A stretch of 64,000 bases of DNA from Pseudomonas fluorescens (GCF_001307275.1 NZ_CP012831.1:3774501-3838500); one strand, 5' to 3'; positions 33,634 through 43,403 are shown, numbered from the stretch's first letter. Numbers and translations are program-made. The notes: generated from the sequence alone by a model not told the origin.

Positions 33634-35973
33634 TCAAAACGCCACGGACGTTTGCACATACAGCGTGCGCGGCTCCCCCACGTACTTGCCTCGGTTGTTG
33701 TCGTCGAACGAGCGGGTGAAATATTGGGTATTGAAGATGTTCTTCACGCCCACCGCCACGTTCAGGTCCGACAGTTGCGGGCCGAAATCATAGGCAGCGC
33801 GGCTGCTGAACAGCATGTAGCCGGGGATATTGCCGGTACTGCCGTCGGCGCTTTCAGCCCGGGTGTTGGCGTTGTCGGCAAACTGCGCGCTCTGATAGGT
33901 GCTGTCCAGGTTCAGCTTCCACGGCCCGTCCGTATAACCCACGCCCAGTGTGCCTTTGTGCTTCGAAGAGAATGGCACGCGGTTGCCTTTGTTCGGCCCG
34001 TCTTCACGAATGGTGGCATCGACGAAGGCATACGTGGCATACACGTCGAAACCGGCCAGTGCAGGGCTCAGGCCATCAAGGGCGTAATTGATGCTGGTTT
34101 CGATGCCTTGGTGGCGAGTCTCGCCGCGGGCAATCACTGAATCGTTGGTCTGGTTGCTTTCATACTGGTTGTCGAAGTTGATCAGGAATGCGCCGATCTC
34201 CGCCCGCAGGTTGCCATCGTCATAGCGTGTACCAAGCTCCCAGGTGCGGGCCTTTTCCGGTTTCACTTCACCGCTGCTGACACGGTTGGGCATCTGGCTG
34301 TACTGCACACTGCCGAACGAGCCTTCGGTATTGGCATACAGATTCCACTCATCGGTCAGGTGATACAGCACGTTCAATGCCGGCAAGGCCGTGTTGTAGT
34401 CGCCCTTGTACTTCACATTCGTCAGGTTGTTGGTCTGCTGGGATTCGATCATTTCGTAGCGAACACCCGGCGTGATGGTCCATTTCCCGATGTCGATCCG
34501 GTCATCGATGAAAAACGCATTGGCCTCGGTGCCCCCACGCGTATCACGGTCGTTGCGACTGGAGGTGGTCGGCAATTCGTTGCTGGCGATGGGCGTGCGA
34601 TAACGCAGCTCATGGCCCGCCTCGTTGATGTAGCGATAGCCGACGCCGACCTCATGGCTGGTGGGGCCGAGGTCGAAGCCTTGGGCGAAACGGGTTTCCA
34701 GGCCGCGGACCCAATATTCGCGAGGCGACAGGGACAGGAAGGTGCCCTGGTCCAGGTAGCCGCTGCGCAAAGTCTTGGTGAAGAACGTGCTGGCGGTGAA
34801 TTCCCGGCGGTCCTGTTGGTAGCGGTAGCCGAAATTGACCAGGGTGCGACGGCCCCAGAAACGGTCGTTCGGGCGTGTGGATTGATACGGGTTGGCATCG
34901 TAGTCGGCCACATTCAGGCCGCCGGGCATATCGGCCTCGCCTTCGTAATATTGGGCCATGGCATTGAAACTGTTGGCCTCGTCCAACTGGTAGTTACCCT
35001 TGAGGATCAGGTCATCGATTTGTGTGTCGCTGTGTTCGCGCCAGTCGCCGCCGCGGGTGCCGGAATACAGCAGGGCACCGCCCAAGCCGTTGTCGGCGGT
35101 GCCGCCCGCCAGCAGATTGGAGGACGTTTTGAAACCGTCATGGCTGGAGGATGGGTTCGTCTCGGTCTGGAAGCCCCCCTTTACCGTGGGTGCATCGGGA
35201 ATCGCCCGCGTCACGAAGTTGACCACGCCGCCGACGTTTTGCGGGCCGTAGCGCACTGCGCCGCCGCCGCGCACGACATCCACCGCGTCCATGTTGCCCA
35301 TGCTGACCGGCGCGAACGATAGTTGCGGTTGGCCGTAAGGTGCGAAAGGCACCGGGATGCCGTCCATCAGCACCGTGGAGCGTGAGGCCAGGCGTGGGTT
35401 GAGCCCGCGAATACCAAAGTTCAGCGCCATGTCATGGCTACCGGTGCCGTTGTTTTCCGGTGCGTTGACGCCGGGAATGCGATTGAGCACATCCCGCGCC
35501 TGCGTCGCACCTTGGCGTTCGAACGCTTCACGGCGGATGACGTCACGGGCGCCGGGGTGTTCGAAGACATTGGCTTGCGCGGCGTCGCCGAGCCAGTCGC
35601 CGACCACGGTGGTGGTGCCGATGTCCAGCGCGGTGGTGGTGGCCGGTTGCAGGCTGAAGGCGTTATCTCCCTCGGGCCGGGCTTGCAGGCCTGTGCCTTC
35701 GAGCAGCGCGCTCAGCCCTTGCTCCGGGCTGTAGCTGCCTTCCAGGCCGCGACTCTGCAGGCCAGCGGTTGTCTGTGAGCCGAAGGAAATCAACACCCCG
35801 GCCTCGCGTCCGAACTGATTGAGGGCGTTTTCCAGTGACGACGGCGCGATGTGATAGGCCTTGGCATCGGCAGCCTGTACGCAAGGCAGTGCGACGAAAC
35901 TCAAGCTGGCCCCCAGGAGCCATTGACGCATGGTACGGGCGAGCGGGGTGAGACGGGTAGGTTGCTGCGGCAT
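33634..35973 (-). CDS. fecA: FecA-type TonB-dependent ferric citrate receptor
   Basis: The 779-residue outer-membrane receptor has a signal peptide (about 1-34), an N-terminal STN signalling domain (about 40-115), a plug with V-V-G-D-W-L-G-D-A and I-R-G-L-N-P-R-L-A-S-R-S, and a 22-strand barrel ending in V-A-F. It is very close to E. coli FecA, with shared stretches across the protein, so ferric dicitrate is the likely ligand. The STN domain signals to FecR. The ATG at 35973 is used because the longer frame precedes the signal peptide. The fecBCDE ABC transporter is not in the window. Confidence 0.95.
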   Translation of the reverse strand: MPQQPTRLTPLARTMRQWLLGASLSFVALPCVQAADAKAYHIAPSSLENALNQFGREAGVLISFGSQTTAGLQSRGLEGSYSPEQGLSALLEGTGLQARPEGDNAFSLQPATTTALDIGTTTVVGDWLGDAAQANVFEHPGARDVIRREAFERQGATQARDVLNRIPGVNAPENNGTGSHDMALNFGIRGLNPRLASRSTVLMDGIPVPFAPYGQPQLSFAPVSMGNMDAVDVVRGGGAVRYGPQNVGGVVNFVTRAIPDAPTVKGGFQTETNPSSSHDGFKTSSNLLAGGTADNGLGGALLYSGTRGGDWREHSDTQIDDLILKGNYQLDEANSFNAMAQYYEGEADMPGGLNVADYDANPYQSTRPNDRFWGRRTLVNFGYRYQQDRREFTASTFFTKTLRSGYLDQGTFLSLSPREYWVRGLETRFAQGFDLGPTSHEVGVGYRYINEAGHELRYRTPIASNELPTTSSRNDRDTRGGTEANAFFIDDRIDIGKWTITPGVRYEMIESQQTNNLTNVKYKGDYNTALPALNVLYHLTDEWNLYANTEGSFGSVQYSQMPNRVSSGEVKPEKARTWELGTRYDDGNLRAEIGAFLINFDNQYESNQTNDSVIARGETRHQGIETSINYALDGLSPALAGFDVYATYAFVDATIREDGPNKGNRVPFSSKHKGTLGVGYTDGPWKLNLDSTYQSAQFADNANTRAESADGSTGNIPGYMLFSSRAAYDFGPQLSDLNVAVGVKNIFNTQYFTRSFDDNNRGKYVGEPRTLYVQTSVAF

Positions 35974-36083
35974 GGATGAGGATCCCGAGAAGGTTGTATC
36001 GAAGTGGCTTTCCTTCTCTGTCACCCGAGGCGGGGAAAACGGCTCACGGTTGCGTGTTTTTTTTCCAGCAGGACGGTCATGGT

Positions 36084-37043
36084 TCAAGCACGAGCCTCGA
36101 CCGAGACCCAATAGCGGGTAAAGCGGCGTACTTTGACCGGCAGGCTGACCTCCAGCAGATCGAGGATTCGTTCGCTGTTGTCCAGTGGATAAGTTCCGGA
36201 GATCAGAAGGTTGGCGACCGCCTCGTCGCAGTGCAATTGGCCGCGGCGGTACCGGCCGAGCTCGTCGAGAAAGTCCGCCAGGCGCATGTGCGCGGCTATC
36301 AGCATGCCTTCCGTCCAGGCGCCGCTGTTGGCATCCAGCGCCGTGGCGGGCCCGGCGCCGTTGATGCCAAGGCTCAGTTGCCGTGATGCACCCAGCAACG
36401 AAGACGGGCCGTGTCGGCTGTGAATGTCCACCTCGCCTTCAAACACCGCCACCTGGGTGTGTTCCGGATATTCGCGTACGTTGAACCGGGCGTTGCGGCT
36501 TTCCAGCCGGCCATGGGCGGTCAGTACGTGCAGGGGCCTGGGGTCCCGGGCCGCCGTCAACAACAGTTCACCCTCCAGCAGGCGGATCAAGCGGCGTTGA
36601 GCGTCGAAGCGAACGTCGACCGCGCTGCCGCTGTTGAGCTGCAACTGGCTGCCGTCATCCAGCATCAGGCGACGCCGTTCGCCCACCGGGCTGCGGAAAT
36701 CGGCCATCAAGGGTGGCAGCCACTGGCGTTCACGCAGGCCCCAGGCCAACGTTGAGCCGGCCCCCAGTACCAGTAACGTTTTGAGCGCCCGCCGCCGCAT
36801 GGCGGACTTCGGTGCATTGAGGGTCGCATGGGCTAACGCAGGGGATACGCTGCGTAGCCGTTGATTGACCCGTTGGATATGTTCCCAGGCGCGGCGATGC
36901 TCGCTATGAGCATCGAGCCATTGCTCCCAGGCTTGCTGTTGGCGGGTGTCGAGTGGGCCTTGCTGCATTTCCAGGAGCCAGTGCACGGCCTGCTCGGCGA
37001 CTTGGGCGCTGACGTCAGGTGCGCCGTTGATCGACGGGGTCAT
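36084..37043 (-). CDS. fecR: FecR-type anti-sigma/sigma regulator
   Basis: The 319-residue protein has an N-terminal DUF4880-like cytoplasmic part (W-L-L-E-M-Q, with W-E-Q-W-L-D-A-H-S-E-H-R-R-A-W). One membrane segment follows at about 88-105, then a periplasmic FecR domain (from about 120). It passes the receptor signal to the sigma factor FecI. It overlaps fecI by 4 bases and precedes fecA by 110 bases. Confidence 0.93.
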   Translation of the reverse strand: MTPSINGAPDVSAQVAEQAVHWLLEMQQGPLDTRQQQAWEQWLDAHSEHRRAWEHIQRVNQRLRSVSPALAHATLNAPKSAMRRRALKTLLVLGAGSTLAWGLRERQWLPPLMADFRSPVGERRRLMLDDGSQLQLNSGSAVDVRFDAQRRLIRLLEGELLLTAARDPRPLHVLTAHGRLESRNARFNVREYPEHTQVAVFEGEVDIHSRHGPSSLLGASRQLSLGINGAGPATALDANSGAWTEGMLIAAHMRLADFLDELGRYRRGQLHCDEAVANLLISGTYPLDNSERILDLLEVSLPVKVRRFTRYWVSVEARA

Positions 37044-37528
37044 AAGGCGAAGTAGCAGCGCATCGCTGCCTTGTTCAGATGGCGCTTGACCGTTGCCAGG
37101 GAAATCCCCAGTTCACGGGCGATTTCGTTGTAGGTCAGGCCATCGACCTGGGCCAGCAGAAACGCCTGCTTGACCGCTCGCGGCAACCCATCGAGCAGTT
37201 GGTCCAGTTCCGTCAGGGTTTGCAGGATGATTGCCCGTTCTTCCTCCGACGGCGTCACTTGCTCCGGCAGTTGGGCGAGGGTGTCGAGGTAGGCGCGCTC
37301 GAGGTCCTGGCGGCGGTAATGGTTGAACAGTACGCGCTTGGCAATGGTCGTAAGGAACGCGCGGGGTTCCAGGACAGGCTGCGGATTGCGCGTCGTCAGT
37401 ACGCGCATGAAGGTGTCCTGCGCCAGGTCGGCGGCGCTGTCGGGGCACCCGAGTTTTCTTCGCAACCAGCTGTTGAGCCAACTGTGATGGGCGTTGTAGA
37501 GCACTTCGACGGTGTGTGCATGCGGCAA
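37040..37528 (-). CDS. fecI: FecI-type extracytoplasmic-function sigma factor
   Basis: The 162-residue ECF sigma factor has region 2 (D-L-A-Q-D-T-F-M-R-V-L) and region 4 (L-T-Y-N-E-I-A-R-E-L-G-I-S-L-A-T-V-K-R-H). Iron-starvation sigma factors of this type transcribe the cognate receptor gene after the substrate binds FecA. A GAACAAGAATTGTTC repeat 36 bases upstream is a candidate Fur site. Confidence 0.94.
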   Translation of the reverse strand: MPHAHTVEVLYNAHHSWLNSWLRRKLGCPDSAADLAQDTFMRVLTTRNPQPVLEPRAFLTTIAKRVLFNHYRRQDLERAYLDTLAQLPEQVTPSEEERAIILQTLTELDQLLDGLPRAVKQAFLLAQVDGLTYNEIARELGISLATVKRHLNKAAMRCYFAL

Positions 37529-37563
37529 CGAGGAACATCCCGACAGCGCTGAGCTGTGCTAGA

Positions 37564-37578
37564 GAACAAGAATTGTTC
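37564..37578. promoter_or_regulatory. Candidate Fur box upstream of fecI
   Basis: GAACAA-GAA-TTGTTC is a perfect 6+6 inverted repeat, with CGCATTG next to it. It partly matches the Pseudomonas Fur pattern and lies where iron-starvation sigma genes carry Fur boxes. Confidence 0.55.
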
Positions 37579-37657
37579 GCATTGTAGAGGCGCGGCAGTG
37601 GCTACGGCAATCGGGATCAGTGCCGGGTTGTTTCATTTGGCTGGAGCGCGGTGGCGC

Positions 37658-38533
37658 CTAGCGCAAGAATGCCTGTCGATATTCCCCGGGGCTCGCCCCC
37701 AAGGTCTGGCGAAAACGGTTGGTGAAGTGGCTGGCGCTGGCGAATCCGCAGGCCAGTGCCACCTCGCCCAACGGTTGTGAGGTGGTGCGCAGCAAGTGTT
37801 GCGCGCAAGCCAGGCGCCGGGCCAGTACATACTGATGGGGCGGCAGCCCGAAGCTTTCGCGGAACATCCGCGCGAAGTGGTATTCGGATAACGCGCACAA
37901 CGTCGCCAATTGCCCGAGGCTGATGGGGTCGGCCAGGTGGCTGTCGACGTAATCCACCAGCAACCGCCGCTGGTGAGCCGCCAGGCCGCCCTTGAGGCGA
38001 AGCCCCTGGCGTTGGCCGACCTGGCTGAGCAGCAGGTGGTTGAGCAGGTCATGGGCCAGGCTGGTGGTCAACAGGCGTTCCCCGGGCTCGTCCCAGTTCA
38101 GCGCGATCAACTGGCGAAAGCGATGCGCCTGCTGCGGGTCGTCGAGGAATGTCTCCTCGTGCAATTGCACCTGCCGCGGTTCGCGGTCCAGTAGCGTGAT
38201 GCACCCAAGGGCGAATTGTTCAGCGCTGAAATACAGATGGGCGAGGCGAATGTCGCCGTTGATGACCCAGGCCGATTCATGGCCGGCGGGCAGTACGCAG
38301 AGTTTGCCCGGCGCCCCTGTGGTATCGGGTCGTTCGCGGCGAAACGTACCGGTGCCACCGGCGATGTAGCAGGACAACGTATGGTGGGTCGGCGCCTCGT
38401 AGTCCTGGGCATCGTGATGGTTGCTCCACAAAGCGGCCGCCATGCCGTCTCCGAGCTCGGCGCTGTGCTCCAGGCGAGCATTGGGCGAGCTGTTGAGGGC
38501 TTGGAAGACTTGCAGGCTTTGCAATGTGGGCAT
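37658..38533 (-). CDS. AraC-family transcriptional regulator
   Basis: The 291-residue protein has an N-terminal cupin-like sensor part and two C-terminal helix-turn-helix motifs (about 190-285: L-G-Q-L-A-T-L-C-A-L-S-E-Y-H-F-A-R-M-F and G-E-V-A-L-A-C-G-F-A-S-A-S-H-F). It diverges from the EamA exporter gene over about 140 bases and probably controls it. The ligand is unknown. Confidence 0.88.
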   Translation of the reverse strand: MPTLQSLQVFQALNSSPNARLEHSAELGDGMAAALWSNHHDAQDYEAPTHHTLSCYIAGGTGTFRRERPDTTGAPGKLCVLPAGHESAWVINGDIRLAHLYFSAEQFALGCITLLDREPRQVQLHEETFLDDPQQAHRFRQLIALNWDEPGERLLTTSLAHDLLNHLLLSQVGQRQGLRLKGGLAAHQRRLLVDYVDSHLADPISLGQLATLCALSEYHFARMFRESFGLPPHQYVLARRLACAQHLLRTTSQPLGEVALACGFASASHFTNRFRQTLGASPGEYRQAFLR

Positions 38534-38672
38534 GATCGGTTCTCTCCAACGCCTTGCATCCTACTCCCTCGCCCCGCTCCTGCCAGCCCGCCAGCCGACA
38601 AAACCGCAAGTTTATGCAAGTGCCGCAGCTGCGGCGGCGTGACACTGAAGGTCATTGTCAGGAGCCGTCACC

Positions 38673-39575
38673 ATGAACCTCTCGTTGTACCTGCTTACCG
38701 TGCTCATCTGGGGCACGACCTGGATCGCCCTGAAACTGCAGTTGGGCGTGGTCGCCATCCCCGTGTCGATTGTCTATCGCTTCGGTCTCGCGGCGCTGAT
38801 CCTGTTTGCCATGCTCCTGCTCAGCCGCCGCTTGCAGGTGATGAACCGGCGCGGCCATTTGATTTGCGTTGCCCAGGGCCTGTGCCTGTTCTGCATCAAC
38901 TTCATGTGCTTCCTGACTGCCAGCCAGTGGATCCCCAGTGGTTTGGTCGCCGTGGTGTTTTCCACGGCCACCCTCTGGAACGCCCTCAATGCCCGGGTTT
39001 TCTTCGGTCAGCGGATTGCCCGTAACGTGCTGTTGGGAGGCGCCCTGGGGCTTTCGGGGCTGGCCTTGTTGTTCTGGCCGGAACTGGCCGGCCACAGCGC
39101 AAGCCCGCAAACGATGCTCGGATTGGCACTGGCGCTGCTGGGGACGTTGTGTTTCTCGGCGGGCAACATGCTCTCGAGCCTGCAACAGAAAGCCGGCCTC
39201 AAGCCATTGACCACCAATGCCTGGGGCATGGCTTATGGCGCAGCGATGTTGGCGGTGTGGTGTGGGTTCAAAGGCATTCCGTTCAACATGGAATGGAACA
39301 CGCGCTACATCGGTTCGTTGTTGTACCTGGTCATCCCGGGGTCGGTGATCGGCTTTACCGCCTACCTGACACTGGTCGGGCGCATGGGGCCGGAACGGGC
39401 AGCGTATTGCACCGTGCTGTTCCCGGTGGTGGCGTTGAATGTCTCGGCGTTTGTCGAGGGCTACCAGTGGACAGTGCCGGCATTGGTGGGGTTGGTGCTG
39501 GTGATGCTGGGGAACGTGCTGGTGTTCCGCAAGCCACGGCCGGTGGCGACGAATGTCGCCTTGGGCGCACGCTGA
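38673..39575 (+). CDS. EamA/DMT-family transporter
   Basis: The 300-residue membrane protein has ten hydrophobic helices arranged as two EamA repeats (W-G-T-T-W-I-A-L-K at 11-19; second half from about 150). DMT family exporters remove amino acids or small metabolites. ATG 38673 has CAGGAG 8 bases upstream. It is paired with the divergent AraC-type gene. Confidence 0.88.
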   Translation: MNLSLYLLTVLIWGTTWIALKLQLGVVAIPVSIVYRFGLAALILFAMLLLSRRLQVMNRRGHLICVAQGLCLFCINFMCFLTASQWIPSGLVAVVFSTATLWNALNARVFFGQRIARNVLLGGALGLSGLALLFWPELAGHSASPQTMLGLALALLGTLCFSAGNMLSSLQQKAGLKPLTTNAWGMAYGAAMLAVWCGFKGIPFNMEWNTRYIGSLLYLVIPGSVIGFTAYLTLVGRMGPERAAYCTVLFPVVALNVSAFVEGYQWTVPALVGLVLVMLGNVLVFRKPRPVATNVALGAR

Positions 39576-39598
39576 CATATAACGTCCAGAGATAAACC

Positions 39599-39723
39599 TG
39601 TGGCGAGGGAGCTTGCTCCCGCTGGGTTGCGAAGCGACCCCAAGGTCTATCTGTCACCGCAATGCGTCAGATAAACCGCAGGGGGCTGCTGCGCAGCCCA
39701 GCGGGAGCAAGCTCCCTCGCCAC
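39599..39723. repeat. REP pair, type B
   Basis: TGTGGCGAGGGAGCTTGCTCCC at 39599 and its inverted copy ending at 39723 lie between the transporter and the dehydrogenase gene. Confidence 0.88.
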
Positions 39724-39755
39724 GGTGTGTTCCCCCGGGGGCTTTTGCGGAGGAT

Positions 39756-40727
39756 TTATTTCCAGACTTGCGGGTTGACCAGGTTCTGCGGTCGCTCACC
39801 CAACAAGGCACTGCGCAAGTTATCCACAGCCAGATTGGCCATGGCCTCACGGGTTTCGTGAGTCGCCGAGCCAATGTGGGGCAGGGTCACGGCGTTTTTC
39901 AGCTGGAACAGCGGCGATTCGGCCAATGGCTCTTTCTCGTAGACATCCAGCCCGGCACCGCGGATGCGGTTGTTCTGCAACGCTTCGATCAGCGCGGGTT
40001 CGTCTACCACAGGGCCACGGGAAATGTTGACCAGAATGGCACTCGGCTTCATCAGGCCCAGTTCACGCTGGCCGATCAGATGGCGGGTTTTCTCGCTCAA
40101 CGGCACCACGAGGCAAACGAAATCGGCTTCGGCCAGCAATTGGTCCAGTTCGCGAAATTGTGCGCCCAACTGGTTTTCCAGCTCGGTCTTGCGACTGTTG
40201 CCGCTGTAGATAATCGGCATGTTGAACCCCAGCCGGCCACGCCGGGCAATGGCTGCGCCGATGTTGCCCATGCCGACGATGCCCAGGGTCTTGCCATGTA
40301 CGTCGCTGCCGAACAACTGCGGGCCGACCGTCGCTTGCCATTGCCCGGCCTTGGTCCAGGCGTCCAGTTCGGCCACGCGCCGGGCGCTGCTCATCAGCAG
40401 GGCGAAGGCCAGGTCGGCGGTGCTTTCGGTGAGCACGTCGGGGGTGTTGGTGAGCATGATCCCACGTTCATTGAAGTAGGCCAGGTCATAGTTGTCGTAG
40501 CCCACCGACACGCTGGAGACCACTTGCAGGTTCGTGGCGCTCTGCAGTTGCTCGCGGCCGAGCTTGCGACCGACACCGATCAGCCCGTGGACGTGAGGCA
40601 AGGCTTCGTTGAACTGCGCGTTGATGTCGCCGTGCGACGGGTTGGGGACGATCACTTCGAAGTCCTGGCGCAGGCGTTCGATCATCGGGGGCGTGATACG
40701 GCTGAAGGCAAGTACGGTTTTTTTCAT
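39756..40727 (-). CDS. D-2-hydroxyacid dehydrogenase (GhrB/2-ketogluconate reductase type)
   Basis: The 323-residue protein has the NAD(P) loop G-I-V-G-M-G-N-I-G-A-A-I-A-R-R-G, the catalytic Arg in N-I-S-R-G-P-V-V-D, the Glu in Y-E-K-E-P and His in L-P-H-I-G-S-A-T. It reduces glyoxylate, hydroxypyruvate or 2-ketogluconate with NAD(P)H. The same sequence type is often annotated as glyoxylate/hydroxypyruvate reductase B in Pseudomonas. ATG 40727 starts the conserved M-K-K-T-V-L-A-F-S; no strong ribosome site is seen. Confidence 0.9.
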   Translation of the reverse strand: MKKTVLAFSRITPPMIERLRQDFEVIVPNPSHGDINAQFNEALPHVHGLIGVGRKLGREQLQSATNLQVVSSVSVGYDNYDLAYFNERGIMLTNTPDVLTESTADLAFALLMSSARRVAELDAWTKAGQWQATVGPQLFGSDVHGKTLGIVGMGNIGAAIARRGRLGFNMPIIYSGNSRKTELENQLGAQFRELDQLLAEADFVCLVVPLSEKTRHLIGQRELGLMKPSAILVNISRGPVVDEPALIEALQNNRIRGAGLDVYEKEPLAESPLFQLKNAVTLPHIGSATHETREAMANLAVDNLRSALLGERPQNLVNPQVWK

Positions 40728-40824
40728 CGTGCAAGGCTCATCTGCAGGGAATACCAAGCACGCTAACATTCCTGGCGCGGGTTAGGCGAGAGGGGAGGGT
40801 GTAATCGCAGCGCCGCCAGTCTTC

Positions 40825-40914
40825 TGTGGGAGCGAGCTTGCTCGCGATAGCGGTCTGTCAGTCCATTGCGAGGGACTGGGCTGGCGCCATCGCGAGCAAG
40901 CTCGCTCCCACAGG
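40825..40914. repeat. REP pair, type A
   Basis: TGTGGGAGCGAGCTTGCTCGCGATAGC at 40825 and its inverted partner ending at 40914 are separated by about 37 bases. Confidence 0.9.
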
Positions 40915-40928
40915 GGATCTTTACAAAC

Positions 40929-41678
40929 TCAGGCGGCTCGCAGGGAAATGAAGGCGTAGGTGACCGGTGCTTCAGTGACCACCCGCGCGCCGCTGGCCGA
41001 GACCTGGTTGGCCACGTCCTCGCCGGACAGGTGGAACTGCCATTCGCCAGCCGCCTGGTCCAACGGCTGCGAGCGGGCTTGATCGATAGCGGCGGCAAAC
41101 GCAGCCATGTTCGGCAGGTAGGCCGTGAATCCGTCGCCCTTCAACGCCGTCGTGTGGATGCCCAGCGACATGCAGATGCGTTCCTTGAGCGCGATTTCCT
41201 CACGATCGGCCTGGCGTGAACGCTCGATCAAGCGGGCCAGTTCCTGGTCCACCAATTCACCGCCCAGTATCAACTGCGGCCCCGTTTCCCACGACTCCGG
41301 TGGGCAATCCTTGGCGGCGGGATTGAGCGGGATGTGTGGATTGATTTCCATGGGATAAATACGGCATACCAAGGGTCTGCGCTCATAGATGCGGCACAGG
41401 TTTTCGTCGTCCAGATTATGGCAACGACCCACGTTATAAGCGGCGAACGTGATCGCCACCAGCGCGTCGCTCGTGCCGCTACGGACCACTGCCGAGCGTC
41501 GTTCGGCATGTTCACGTTGCGCCACCGGAAGGCCGAGGCCATTGGGCAGGAAGGCCTCGACCAGAACAATCACCTGGCCGCCGTCATTGGCCCACATCCT
41601 GGCTTCGTCGAGGGTCAGGGGAACGTGATGGCCGGTACAGCATTTACCGCACCCTACACAGGAAAACGTGGTGTTCAT
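40929..41678 (-). CDS. YkgJ-type cysteine-cluster protein
   Basis: The 249-residue protein begins with C7-x2-C10-x2-C13-C14, and later has C-H-N-L-D and C-R-I-Y-x-R-R-P-L-V-C-R-I-Y-P. This is the zinc/iron-chelating YkgJ (CxxCxxCC) pattern. The biochemical role of the family is unknown; a metal centre is likely. The ATG at 41678 directly precedes the cysteine cluster; an in-frame start at 41771 would overlap the next gene. Confidence 0.85.
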   Translation of the reverse strand: MNTTFSCVGCGKCCTGHHVPLTLDEARMWANDGGQVIVLVEAFLPNGLGLPVAQREHAERRSAVVRSGTSDALVAITFAAYNVGRCHNLDDENLCRIYERRPLVCRIYPMEINPHIPLNPAAKDCPPESWETGPQLILGGELVDQELARLIERSRQADREEIALKERICMSLGIHTTALKGDGFTAYLPNMAAFAAAIDQARSQPLDQAAGEWQFHLSGEDVANQVSASGARVVTEAPVTYAFISLRAA

Positions 41679-41757
41679 TGATCGACCGAAGGCAATAGGC
41701 TGAAAGCAGCGCCGGAAAAACGCCGCGATAAGCCCTGCGAAGCAAGTTATGCGCCAT

Positions 41758-42087
41758 TCATCGAGGGGCATCGGTCGAGCGGATCGAGTCCCATTCGGTG
41801 ACGAAGGCGGTCCTGGTTTTCTTGCGGTAGAGGCACAACTCGGTGCCGGTTGCGCCTTTCATGTGTTTCTGTGGGTATTGGCCTTGCAGCAACACAGCGG
41901 TGTAGCCCACCCGATCGTCGAATTGCGCGGCGGTGCCGACGGGTTCGGGGTCTTTAAGGCCGCTGGCCTTCAGGCAACTGGCGAGCACTTTTTTGTCGTA
42001 GGCGGCCCAGGCGTCGGGGCTGGAAGCCTGAGCCTGAAAGGCCATGGCGGCAGTGAGGCCGAGGAGCATCAGCGCAGGGGTTTTCAT
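41758..42087 (-). CDS. Small secreted protein of unknown function
   Basis: The 109-residue protein has a signal peptide (about 1-22, ending A-Q-A-S) and two cysteines (in S-C-L-K-A-S-G and E-L-C-L-Y-R-K-K-T), which may form one disulfide. AAGGA lies 9 bases before ATG 42087. The mature part is compact and without recognised family; similar small exported proteins are common in Pseudomonas. Confidence 0.75.
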   Translation of the reverse strand: MKTPALMLLGLTAAMAFQAQASSPDAWAAYDKKVLASCLKASGLKDPEPVGTAAQFDDRVGYTAVLLQGQYPQKHMKGATGTELCLYRKKTRTAFVTEWDSIRSTDAPR

Positions 42088-42220
42088 CAACAATGTCCTT
42101 GTTCAGGGGAACCAGGACAGGAGTATGCCTGAGGTCGGAGCTGCCTGAAGTTGGAGCAGTGTTCAGAGGCCGCGAGGATCGCAGCCTCCTGGCGTTTGCC
42201 TGCCTTGTCGCGGGTGAGTG

Positions 42221-43123
42221 TCAGCGCCCTTGTTCGGCGACGGCCTTGGCCGCGGTGATCAGGCACTTGGTCAATTCCGGCGAGGAGAACTTGGTGAGCA
42301 CCCCGTTTGCGCCGGCCAGTCGGGCTTTCTCACTGTTCATGGCGCTGTCGAGCGACGTGTGCAGCAACACGTAGAGGTGAGCGAAGTCCGGTGTTTCGCG
42401 CAGGGTCCGGGTGAGGGCGTAGCCGTCCATTTCCGACATTTCGATATCGGAAACGATCAGGTTGATCTCCTGCGCAGTGCCCTGCAGTTCCAGCAGGCAG
42501 TCGATGGCCTCCTTGGCGCTGCGGGCGGTGTGGCATTGCAGGCCCAGGTTGCGCAGGGTATGCACCGATTGCTGCAACGCCACCTGGCTGTCATCGACCA
42601 CCAGGATCCGGGCGTTGCCCAGGACCTCGGCGTCTTCCATGCTCAGTTCGGTCGGCGCGGTTTCGATCTGCGCCGGTGCGATGCCGTGGATCACCTTTTC
42701 GATGTCCAGCACTTGCACCAGCGTGCCGTCCACCGAGGTCACGCCGGTGATGAACGCACGTACGCCGCCGGAGCCGTAGGGCGGCGGTTTGATGTCGGTG
42801 GTCAGGCAATGCACGATCTTGCTCACCGCCTGCACATGCAGGCCCTGTTTGGAGCGGCTCACGTCGGTGACGATCAGGCAACCGCCGTCCGGATCTTCCA
42901 GCGGCCGTTCGCCAATGGCGCGGCTCAGGTCGATCACCGACAACGACGTCCCGCGCAGGGTGGCGATGCCTTTGACGTGCGGATGGGACTCCGGCAGTTT
43001 GGTCAACGGTGGGCAGGGAATGATTTCACTGACCTTGAGCAGGTTGATCGCCATCAGCTTGCCGCTGCGCAAGGTAAACAGCAGAAGCGAAAGTGAATCT
43101 GCGCGGGCTTTGTTGGAAGACAT
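42221..43123 (-). CDS. cheV: CheV chemotaxis coupling protein
   Basis: The 300-residue protein has a CheW domain (about 10-155) followed by a receiver domain (about 172-295). The receiver has acidic D-D-S after strand 1, the phosphorylation Asp in I-V-S-D-I-E-M-S and a C-terminal Lys in V-L-T-K-F-S-S-P. CheV couples chemoreceptors to CheA and may help adaptation. AAGG lies before ATG 43123. It stands alone, as scattered cheV genes often do in Pseudomonas. Confidence 0.93.
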   Translation of the reverse strand: MSSNKARADSLSLLLFTLRSGKLMAINLLKVSEIIPCPPLTKLPESHPHVKGIATLRGTSLSVIDLSRAIGERPLEDPDGGCLIVTDVSRSKQGLHVQAVSKIVHCLTTDIKPPPYGSGGVRAFITGVTSVDGTLVQVLDIEKVIHGIAPAQIETAPTELSMEDAEVLGNARILVVDDSQVALQQSVHTLRNLGLQCHTARSAKEAIDCLLELQGTAQEINLIVSDIEMSEMDGYALTRTLRETPDFAHLYVLLHTSLDSAMNSEKARLAGANGVLTKFSSPELTKCLITAAKAVAEQGR

Positions 43124-43274
43124 AAAAACCTTCTGTGGAAAAAGGTGGGGCGAGCCTGAAGATCGCCAAAACAGCTTTTGATATTGGGTTATCGACTTGT
43201 CGGGGGCAGGCTTTAGGACGAAAGCGGTCGACAACAGGGATCGTTGTAACAAGATCCCTGTGGTGGGGCGTTTT

Positions 43275-43387
43275 TGTGGCGAGGGAGCTTGCTCCCGCTC
43301 GAGCGCGCAGCGGTCGCCCGATCAACATCGCGCCGCAGCCGATAGGGAGTGCTTCGCACTCCAGCGGGAGCAAGCTCCCTCGCCACG
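43275..43387. repeat. REP pair, type B
   Basis: TGTGGCGAGGGAGCTTGCTCCC at 43275 and its inverted copy ending at 43387 lie just beyond the norR stop. Confidence 0.88.
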
Positions 43388-43403
43388 GGAAGCGCACGGT
43401 CGA

